Assembly (NCBI GenBank): GCA_031256885.1
Contig: JAIRPS010000134.1
Coordinates: 1-11,300, forward strand
Origin: Bifidobacteriaceae bacterium
GTDB lineage: Bacteria; Actinomycetota; Actinomycetes; Actinomycetales; WQXJ01
Direction of reading: 5' to 3'
DNA: 11,300 bases
In this document: positions 5,964 to 11,300 of the stretch, in pieces
How the letters are laid out: each line of letters begins with the position of its first letter
How positions within the stretch are numbered: the first letter of the stretch is position 1
The notes under the pieces: generated by a model
What the model was told of the DNA's origin: nothing
Database searches by the model: none
The model's input: only the letters and a program-made list of their open reading frames with translations
Made by a program: the position numbers and the translations under genes

Positions 5964-7109
5964 TTAGAGGTGGCAGTTATTTGACAGGATTTGCTTCAAG
6001 CTGAGGCCGTTGGCGGCTTTGAAAACATCTTTGATTTGCGCTTTGCTGGCTTTTTTGTAAAGACGTTTGATGCTCTTGGGTATTGCATCGCTCTTGGCTG
6101 AGGTTAAGGTGATCACTTGCTTTGACCAGGGCTTACCCGCTCGCCATGTCACAGCCTTGTTGTTGCTGCGTATACCCACTTGGCATTGGGCTGACAGTTT
6201 TGATAAATCCCGGGTGAAAACTACCACCTGGTTGCCGCGCTGCTGCACCACCGCAATCTGGCCGGTGTATCCAAAACGTGAGGCATCAGTTTCTTTGAGG
6301 TGCCGCACCCAGTAGGTGGTCACAGTTTTTTGACCTTTCACATCACTTGGTTTCAATACTGCTGACCAGGGTACTTTCCCAACCACTACCGGGCAGGTGC
6401 CGAAGGCTTTGACACCGTTGAACCAGACAGTCACACCGGTTGGGCTAACCATCCAACCGTTGGGGGTACGTAACGGCGGAGCAACTTTACGGAGCGCTTT
6501 TTTCTTGCAGGTTGGGTTGTTGCTGGGCAGTGACTTGGCGATCGCCGCGTCAAACTGTTGGCCGTTGTCTAAAGCAAAATCTGTCAGTTTGAGCGTTTTG
6601 GCATGGTCAAGATCAACCGTGATGCTGCTGACTGTGCCAAAGTCACGGTTGGCGCAGTAGGGCCGCGCCCGCTCTATCACCAGGCCAGCGGATGCATACT
6701 GTCCAGCATAAACCGCTGCTTGGGCAGTGATTTTCAGCCAACCGTTGGCATATTTGGCGGTTGTGGTGGTTTTCTTGCACGGAGCAGCTTTGCTGAGGGA
6801 TTGCTCAGCCGCAGCCACCAAGGCGTCAATTCGTTTGGTGAATAATGCCCGTCCCGCTTCTGGTCCACCACTCAACACGGGCAGGCTGTAGTCAGCTTCA
6901 ATGGTGATTTTGCCGGTCTTGTTGCCTTTAAAAGTTGTTGTGGTGATGCTTGGTGCGGGCACGGTTGTGCTGGGTGCAGACGCATCTGGTGTTGGGGTGG
7001 TGGCCGAGGCGCTGGGGGTTGGTGTTTCCTCAGCAACCGCTGCAACTGTTCCGCTAACCAGCGCGCCGGTCAGAACAACTGCCAGGCAAGTGCGAACAAT
7101 CTGACGCAT
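5964..7109 (-). CDS. secreted protein with RsiV/DUF3298-like region
   Basis: 381 residues from ATG 7109, which has GGAG eight bases upstream (an in-frame TTG at 7112 lacks support). Residues 1-26 form a signal peptide ending AVA before EE. A Ser/Thr/Pro/Ala-rich linker covers about 27-58. The body contains ITVDLDHAKTLKLTDFAL followed by GWMVSPTGVTVWFNGVKAFGTCPVVVGKVPWSAVL, which resembles the pattern in the C-terminal domain of RsiV and related proteins (DUF3298: a strand with a leading 'l.dlf', then a 'gl.f.f...y..g...v.ipw..l' block). Six cysteines in the mature part (APC, PYC, PTC, GTC, AQC, NNC) would allow three disulfides, fitting an exported protein. In RsiV this fold binds lysozyme and controls a sigma factor, but no anti-sigma or membrane segment is present here. 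Function unknown; family assignment is by eye. Confidence 0.72.
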   Translation of the reverse strand: MRQIVRTCLAVVLTGALVSGTVAAVAEETPTPSASATTPTPDASAPSTTVPAPSITTTTFKGNKTGKITIEADYSLPVLSGGPEAGRALFTKRIDALVAAAEQSLSKAAPCKKTTTTAKYANGWLKITAQAAVYAGQYASAGLVIERARPYCANRDFGTVSSITVDLDHAKTLKLTDFALDNGQQFDAAIAKSLPSNNPTCKKKALRKVAPPLRTPNGWMVSPTGVTVWFNGVKAFGTCPVVVGKVPWSAVLKPSDVKGQKTVTTYWVRHLKETDASRFGYTGQIAVVQQRGNQVVVFTRDLSKLSAQCQVGIRSNNKAVTWRAGKPWSKQVITLTSAKSDAIPKSIKRLYKKASKAQIKDVFKAANGLSLKQILSNNCHL

Positions 7110-7359
7110 CAAAACAACTCCAAGTCTTGTCAGTCGGGTGATGGACCGATGTTACCCGCTTGGCGAGCGCCTGGCTACTCGAAGGCAGCACCTACTCAAA
7201 ACATCCACATTCTGTTCACTTTTGCTGCTGGCTTGTTTGCCTGCCCATGCCTGCCTTGGTCGCAACCCAATAGTTGGCTTGGCGACTGCCTTGTTGTTCT
7301 GCCAGCCCCACAGCATGCCGATCAGCGACTACTATTTCAGCGTCAAAAGGAGGTTGATG
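7110..7359. other. intergenic region between divergent genes
   Basis: The leftward secreted gene and the rightward rlmB are separated by 250 bases. The frame continuous with rlmB is open from 7138, but its translation (short hydrophobic stretch, no conserved block) is unlike any RlmB N-terminus. I see no box pair good enough to call a promoter in either direction, though both genes need one here. Confidence 0.5.
7345..7353 (+). promoter_or_regulatory. rlmB ribosome binding site
   Basis: AAAAGGAGG is a near-perfect Shine-Dalgarno sequence. It lies 3 bases before ATG 7357 and 6 bases before GTG 7360; the better spacing and the conserved MAGNS beginning favour the GTG. Confidence 0.8.
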
Positions 7360-8355
7360 GTGGCAGGAAACTCGTCTCGCCGCGGTGCTGTGCGCAAACC
7401 CGGCACTAAGAAAGGTCCCAGCAAAGGCAGTGGTGGTAAGGGCCGCCGTGCGCTGCGCGGGCATGGACCCACGCCTAAAGCAGAGGACCGCCCTTACCAC
7501 CCCGCTGCTAAACGTAAAGCGGCTGAACAACCTGGGTATCGTGTTGAAGGTCGGGCAGCTGGTCCGGTTGGTCGCCCTAAGCAGCGGGCTTTCCCGCAGC
7601 GTCCAACCGATGAGAATTTGGTGGTTGGCCGCAATCCTGTGCTGGAGGCGTTGCGGGCTGAGGTGCCAGCTAGTCGTTTGGAGATTGCTGATTCGCTTGA
7701 TGCCGATCCGCGCCTTAGCGAAATCCTTGAACTGGCCAACAGTCAAGGTTTGATCATCAGTGAGGTGCCGATTCGGCAGATTGACCGTCGCAGCACTACC
7801 CGGCATCAGGGTGTGGCTTTGACTACTCGGCCTTACCGTTACAGCAAGTTGGATAGCTTGCTGCAATCCGGTCGCACTGCGCGTCAGCCTGCCTTGTTGG
7901 TGGCTTTAGATTCGGTAACCGACCCGCACAATCTTGGTGCGGCAATCCGTTCGGCTGCCGCTTTTGGGGCTACCGGGTTGATTATTCCGGAACGCCGGGC
8001 GGCGGCTGTGGGGCCTGGTGCTTGGAAGGCTTCCGCTGGCGCTGCGGCGCGTCTGCCAATTGCGCGCGTCACTAACCTGGTGCAAGCTTTACGCCAATGT
8101 CAACGTTCTGGTTGCACTGTGGTTGGTTTGGCTGCCAGCGGTGTTGAAACGGTGGACAAGTTGGATGTTTTGACTCAACCGGTGGTTTTAGTGACCGGTG
8201 GTGAAGGGCGCGGTCTTGGCCGTTTGGTTCAAGAAACTTGCGATTTGATTGCGCGCATTGATATCAGTGCAGCTACCGAATCTCTCAATGCTTCGGTAGC
8301 TACTGGGATTGCTTTGTATGCTGCTGCCATTCAAAGACGTGCTTTACGTGCTTGA
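7360..8355 (+). CDS. rlmB: 23S rRNA (guanosine-2'-O-)-methyltransferase RlmB
   Basis: 331 residues from GTG 7360. It methylates the 2'-O of G2251 (E. coli numbering) in the 23S rRNA P-loop with S-adenosylmethionine. Order: a basic disordered N-terminal tail of about 80 residues (AGNSSRRGAVRKPGTKKG, GPTPKAEDRPYHPAAKRK) typical of actinobacterial members; a substrate-binding domain starting NLVVGRNPVLEALRA; then the SPOUT knotted domain with motif 1 DSVTDPHNLGAAIRSA (184-199), motif 2 TGGEGRGLG (279-287) and motif 3 SLNAS (308-312). All catalytic-domain motifs are intact. Other actinobacteria often place it after cysS; here it stands alone behind a divergent secreted gene and ends in a strong hairpin. 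Confidence 0.95.
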   Translation: MAGNSSRRGAVRKPGTKKGPSKGSGGKGRRALRGHGPTPKAEDRPYHPAAKRKAAEQPGYRVEGRAAGPVGRPKQRAFPQRPTDENLVVGRNPVLEALRAEVPASRLEIADSLDADPRLSEILELANSQGLIISEVPIRQIDRRSTTRHQGVALTTRPYRYSKLDSLLQSGRTARQPALLVALDSVTDPHNLGAAIRSAAAFGATGLIIPERRAAAVGPGAWKASAGAAARLPIARVTNLVQALRQCQRSGCTVVGLAASGVETVDKLDVLTQPVVLVTGGEGRGLGRLVQETCDLIARIDISAATESLNASVATGIALYAAAIQRRALRA

Positions 8356-8386
8356 TTTTGAATATTCCTGGTTCTACAGCTGAACC

Positions 8387-8430
8387 ATTTCGGTGGCTGG
8401 TTTTACTGTAAAACCAGCCACCGAAATTTT
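8387..8430 (+). terminator. Rho-independent terminator after rlmB
   Basis: A 19-bp uninterrupted stem (8387-8405 with 8409-8427) closes a three-base loop CTG and is followed by TTTT, 31 bases after the rlmB stop. It also lies 19 bases after the stop of the leftward gene ending at 8446; in that direction no T-run follows, so termination there would rest on the stem alone. Confidence 0.9.
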
Positions 8431-8445
8431 GAGCGTTGGTTTACC

Positions 8446-8985
8446 TTATGGTTTGACACGAACCGATTTGGTAAACTTGGCAAGATTGCTGGTGCCTAGG
8501 AAAGCCACCTTAGCTTTGGTTGCTTTCGTCAGTTTTGGTAATTTAACGGAAGCCACGCCCTTGGTGTTGAGCTTCGCTTTGATTACTTTTTTACCAACCG
8601 TCACTTTGATTAGCGTCTTACGGGCTGTCGCCTTGCTAAGACCAGTTGTTGGTGTAATGGCTATACGTAATGTGCGGCCATTTTGGGTGATCTTGGTAGA
8701 TACTTTAGTGGGTTTGATGGTTGAAATATACATACAGCCATGCGGCAATTGAGTATCGAAATACTCAGTTACGCCTTCAGCTTCACCGCATAATGAAACT
8801 GTTTTGGCGTGGCCTTTAGGATATGCGCAGCCAACCGGCAATCCTGTGGTTTCAGACTTAACAACCCAACCACCTGCTTGGCAAGTTTGCGGAGTTGCTG
8901 AGGTTTCAGCTTGCGCTGAGAATGGGACAGCGAGTACAAGCGTACTAACTAATCCGAGAATAACAGATAGGCGAATAGTTCTCAT
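8446..8985 (-). CDS. small secreted protein with Ig-like C-terminus, coupled to matrixin protease
   Basis: 179 residues from ATG 8985, just one base after the protease stop (TAAGATG), so it is almost surely co-translated; a further-upstream in-frame ATG at 9048 lies deep inside the protease gene and would spoil the signal peptide. Residues 1-26 are a signal peptide ending AQA before ET. A first part (27-86) has four cysteines (C35, C53, C66, C84) and two similar blocks, LPVGCAYP and LPHGCMYI, suggesting a small disulfide-bonded domain. The rest, STKITQNGRTLRIAITP...KTLIKVTVGKKVIKAKLN..GVASVKLPKL...AKVAFLG, has the strand rhythm of bacterial Ig-like (Ig-3 or Ig-5 type) domains and many lysines. 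Not recognised as a named family. Its position suggests an inhibitor, chaperone, targeting subunit or substrate of the protease. Confidence 0.78.
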   Translation of the reverse strand: MRTIRLSVILGLVSTLVLAVPFSAQAETSATPQTCQAGGWVVKSETTGLPVGCAYPKGHAKTVSLCGEAEGVTEYFDTQLPHGCMYISTIKPTKVSTKITQNGRTLRIAITPTTGLSKATARKTLIKVTVGKKVIKAKLNTKGVASVKLPKLTKATKAKVAFLGTSNLAKFTKSVRVKP

Positions 8986-8986
8986 C

Positions 8987-10042
8987 TTACAACATCCCAT
9001 ACAGCTCACGAATGCCGCGGAGGTCACCACGGCCAATGCGACGATCAAAAGTTGCGCAATGTCCTCTTGCAGCAGAATTCATGACCTGGTTGTAGCTGTT
9101 ATAATGCCCAAGACCAAGTGCGTGTCCCCATTCGTGGACAGCAACTGCTCCCAGATCCCATGCGCTACCAGAACACGCGGTCTCAGAGATACCTGAGTAC
9201 CAAGTGAAACTTGAATTGAATGCAATAGCAAATCGAGTATTTGACCATCTGCAAGTGGCACCTAAAACGCCACTAGCAGTTCCCCATGCCCCCCAACCAA
9301 AAGTATTTACACTAGGCTGGGTAATGCAACTTGTTGCATTCATTCCAGGACTTTGACTCGTTTGTCCGATGTAATAAGTGTAAAGATTCGGTAGGCCGAC
9401 ATCAAGATTGCAAGAATTGTCAAACAATTCCCAAGCATCTGCGGCTGCTTCGATCCGAGCACGGTGGTTTGCGGACGTGAAATTTGATGGTTGTCCTGCC
9501 GTGTTATAGTAATAATTAACATCACCAATAAGCCGGGAAGCTGCAGCAACATATTGTGCACTGTCAGAACACTTATTTGCAGGTGAGCCATCAACAGCTG
9601 TGGTTGCTGGAACAGGAACTACGGGTTGTGGATGATTCTCATTCCCAATCATCTCCACGATGTCGCTGGCAACATCGCTTTCAGATAGAGCACTAAGAGC
9701 CTGCGGAGTGCCGTTGGCTTCGCCGTTCAAGACAGCAGCAATTTCGCCATCGGCAGATTGGAAGACAGCAACTTCGACGGAATCAAGCGGTTCTAGTGCG
9801 TCAAAGAATCCCTGAACCCACTCGCCTGGTTCAGGAAGTGCCATAGTGATGTTGTCGTCAAAAACGACAAAATCGGTGGTTGTTGCGCATTGCACCTGGT
9901 CATATGTGTCAAGTTCTTCAAACTCAACGGTAGATGTGCAGGGTTGCGGAGTCTTGGCAGCATCGGCAGTGCTTGCCAAGACGGATGTAGGTATAGCTAT
10001 CCCGGCAAGTGCGAGGATAGCCAGTGTTTTCTTGATTTGCAT
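8987..10042 (-). CDS. secreted matrixin-like zinc metalloprotease
   Basis: 351 residues from ATG 10042, with AAAGGA seven bases upstream. Residues 1 to about 28 are a signal peptide (ADA before AK). The zinc site HEWGHALGLGH (303-313) gives ligands H303, H307 and H313 and catalytic E304; the Met-turn is QVM with M321, eight residues after the last histidine, as in metzincins. The C-terminal DLRGIRELYG resembles the end of matrixin catalytic domains (DDI.GIQ.LYG), which supports family M10 over reprolysins or snapalysin. The stretch from about 30 to 150 is acidic and may act as a propeptide, but I see no PRCG.PD cysteine switch. Eight cysteines in the mature part suggest disulfides. It should act outside the cell; target unknown. 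First gene of a two-gene unit. Confidence 0.9.
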   Translation of the reverse strand: MQIKKTLAILALAGIAIPTSVLASTADAAKTPQPCTSTVEFEELDTYDQVQCATTTDFVVFDDNITMALPEPGEWVQGFFDALEPLDSVEVAVFQSADGEIAAVLNGEANGTPQALSALSESDVASDIVEMIGNENHPQPVVPVPATTAVDGSPANKCSDSAQYVAAASRLIGDVNYYYNTAGQPSNFTSANHRARIEAAADAWELFDNSCNLDVGLPNLYTYYIGQTSQSPGMNATSCITQPSVNTFGWGAWGTASGVLGATCRWSNTRFAIAFNSSFTWYSGISETACSGSAWDLGAVAVHEWGHALGLGHYNSYNQVMNSAARGHCATFDRRIGRGDLRGIRELYGML

Positions 10043-10077
10043 TTGAAAATCCTTTCAACAGGTGACACTCGGATATG

Positions 10078-10106
10078 ATGTAGGTTGTCGTGTCAGCAAC
10101 CAACAT
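10078..10106 (-). promoter_or_regulatory. hairpin at the predicted 5' end of the protease mRNA
   Basis: ATGTTGGTTG and CAACCTACAT (minus strand) pair over 10 positions with one T-T mismatch around a nine-base loop. It begins where transcription is expected to start, so it could protect the 5' end of the message. Confidence 0.45.
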
Positions 10107-10112
10107 AAGGTC

Positions 10113-10121
10113 ACTATAGCA
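10113..10121 (-). promoter_or_regulatory. extended -10 promoter of the protease operon
   Basis: On the minus strand TGCTATAGT combines the extended element TGN with a -10 hexamer TATAGT (five of six consensus). No good -35 box stands 17 bases upstream, which is common for extended -10 promoters. Transcription should start near 10106, about 64 bases before the ATG. Confidence 0.55.
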
Positions 10122-10341
10122 CTCTGCACCTTCAATGCTCGAAAAAATTTGAAAATATTCTTAAAACATTTGGTGAGGTGCTTGGATCAGGATTTTGCGG
10201 CTGCTGCCTGGTGTTTTGCAAGTAGTCTGGGGATGTTTACCATGCCCCCGCCGCAAGGTGGCCGTCAAGCATTGTCGCCGGCCTGGATTTGGGATATGTG
10301 GGGTGGCATCCTTGCTTTGTCCGACTCTAGCGGTTTCAGAA

Positions 10342-11300
10342 TCAGTCGCCGTTTTGGTCGCTGAGGCCTAGGAAACGGTCGAGGAAAGCCGTCAATTTGT
10401 TTATAACTCGTTGTTTCCGGGCGGCGTGGTCGCCACCGCCGGCTGCGAAACGGGAAGCTGGGGGCAAAATGCTGGTTATGTCGGTGCCGCCGGTGGCCAA
10501 TTGGCCGTTGCGGAAGGCGGACTCTACGAAAGCGCGGGTCTCGTCTGGGCGCAGGGTTTCTTCGGCAATGATCGTCTCCAGTTCGGCTTCCCGCCGGGCG
10601 GTAATGAACGCCGTCCATTCTTGGTCAACCTGGGCGTCGACTGACAGGCTGGCGACGAAGGCTTCTACCAGGTCGCGTTTATTACGCAGGGTGGGGCTGG
10701 CTTGGACGGCGCGGTCGATTTCGGCGCGCAGTTCTATATCTTCGCCATCGCCGTGGAGTTCGCGGTGCTGCTGGACCAGCATCAAAATGTAGTCAACGTT
10801 GATTTCGACCTGTTTGATCAGTTCGATCTCAAAGATCACGTCTTGTTCAATGCGTTCTTTTTCGGCTGCGCGGTCTTGGCGAAACTGTTCGTACAGGTCC
10901 AGGTAGATGCTGCGGTAGTCCTGGATTTGCCGTTCGGTCAGCTGTTCTTGGCCGGCGAAGTCGTCGAATGATGCCAAAATGTTTTGCAGTTGCAGTATTG
11001 TCCCGAACAGTTTAATGAACTCAATTTGCGCCGCCTCCCCCACAATCGGCTGGCCGAGCGGGAAGCTACCCAGCAGTTCAGCAACCTTGGCTTGGTAGTC
11101 ACCTAGGTAGTTGGCGAAGGGTTTTAACAGTACGATGCCGCAGGCTTCCTTATTCCCGAACAGCGCGATCGCGTCGTTGGTGGCTTGTTCTAGGTCGCGG
11201 AAGCTAACAATATTGCCGTAGGTTTTGACCGAGTTCAAAATCCGGTTGGTGCGGGAGTAGGCCTGCAAAAGGCCGTGGGCGCGCAGCGGCTTGTCCACGA
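10342..11300 (-). CDS. hsdR: type I restriction enzyme subunit R, C-terminal part (partial)
   Basis: 318 full codons are visible up to the right edge, where the frame continues; the first GTG near 11298 is only an internal valine (VDKPLRAHGL). The segment LRAHGLLQAYSRTNRILNSVKTYGNIVSFRD is the end of the helicase core: QAYSRTNR is the motif VI of HsdR translocases, and the NIVSFRD strand follows as usual. The remaining 280 or so residues are the mostly helical, charged C-terminal domain (VVxx-poor, rich in Glu, Gln, Arg, for example QDYRSIYLDLYEQFRQDRAAEKERIEQD), which contacts the methylase core. HsdR uses ATP to translocate and cleave unmethylated DNA together with HsdM and HsdS, expected beyond the window. 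No frameshift is seen, so it appears intact here. Confidence 0.92.
   Translation of the reverse strand, partial: VDKPLRAHGLLQAYSRTNRILNSVKTYGNIVSFRDLEQATNDAIALFGNKEACGIVLLKPFANYLGDYQAKVAELLGSFPLGQPIVGEAAQIEFIKLFGTILQLQNILASFDDFAGQEQLTERQIQDYRSIYLDLYEQFRQDRAAEKERIEQDVIFEIELIKQVEINVDYILMLVQQHRELHGDGEDIELRAEIDRAVQASPTLRNKRDLVEAFVASLSVDAQVDQEWTAFITARREAELETIIAEETLRPDETRAFVESAFRNGQLATGGTDITSILPPASRFAAGGGDHAARKQRVINKLTAFLDRFLGLSDQNGD

Larger units (their letters stand above)
10043..10341. other. intergenic region between hsdR and the protease operon
   Basis: No gene is supported here. The left third carries the protease promoter and leader. The segment 10130-10170 is AT-rich (runs of A and T), unlike its surroundings, and lies just upstream of the -10 box, where an UP-type element could be. 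No clear terminator for hsdR is visible; only a weak GGCCG/CGGCC pairing around 10260-10283. Confidence 0.5.

Noticed and set aside
7138..7359. Extended RlmB with 74 additional residues
   Set aside because: A near-perfect ribosome site stands right before GTG 7360 and known actinobacterial RlmB proteins begin MAGNS; the upstream frame is open by chance.
8986..9048. Start of the small secreted gene at the in-frame ATG 9048
   Set aside because: That would overlap the protease by 62 bases and place a second hydrophobic stretch ahead of a complete signal peptide; ATG 8985 gives a clean one.

Overview
The window looks like a piece of an actinobacterial (Actinomycetota) chromosome of moderate GC. 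The support is the metY-metX order, the typical actinobacterial N-terminus of RlmB (MAGNSSRRGAVRKPGTKKG), and a sterol-carrier-like protein with the block EVRVPPFGAVQ...GPRHTRGTPPNVVE that I know mainly from actinobacteria. I cannot name a genus from the sequence.

Layout. (1) Positions 1-2236, minus strand: a compact operon of a small secreted protein with two C-terminal cysteines, an ABC ATPase with a GTG start, and an FtsX/MacB-type permease that starts inside the ATPase stop codon and runs off the left edge. (2) 2237-2942: a gene-free stretch of about 700 bases with a 16-bp perfect inverted repeat, a five-copy tandem repeat, a 19-bp palindrome, a clear promoter (TTGACT-17-TATAAG) and a roughly 195-nt leader whose complementary segments suggest a translational switch. 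(3) 2943-5523, plus strand: metY and metX, the direct-sulfhydrylation route from homoserine to homocysteine. (4) 5477-7109, minus strand: a secreted protein with an RsiV/DUF3298-like region, followed 10 bases later by the sterol-carrier-like gene, whose 3' end overlaps the end of metX by 47 bases. (5) 7360-8355, plus strand: rlmB, ended by a 19-bp terminator hairpin. (6) 8446-10042, minus strand: a secreted matrixin-type zinc protease and, one base after its stop, a small secreted cysteine-containing protein with an Ig-like C-terminus; an extended -10 promoter lies upstream. (7) 10342-11300, minus strand: the C-terminal part of a type I restriction subunit HsdR, cut by the right edge.

How the genes fit together. 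The best understood unit is metYX with its promoter, operator-like palindrome and leader; it makes homocysteine for methionine synthesis and is probably controlled in response to a sulfur amino acid or S-adenosylmethionine. The other units are outward-facing: a peptide plus ABC transporter, a secreted protease plus partner, and a secreted disulfide-rich protein. rlmB is housekeeping and hsdR is defence.

The most promising undescribed items are the metYX leader, the coupled matrixin/partner pair, and the small secreted protein translationally linked to an ABC transporter.
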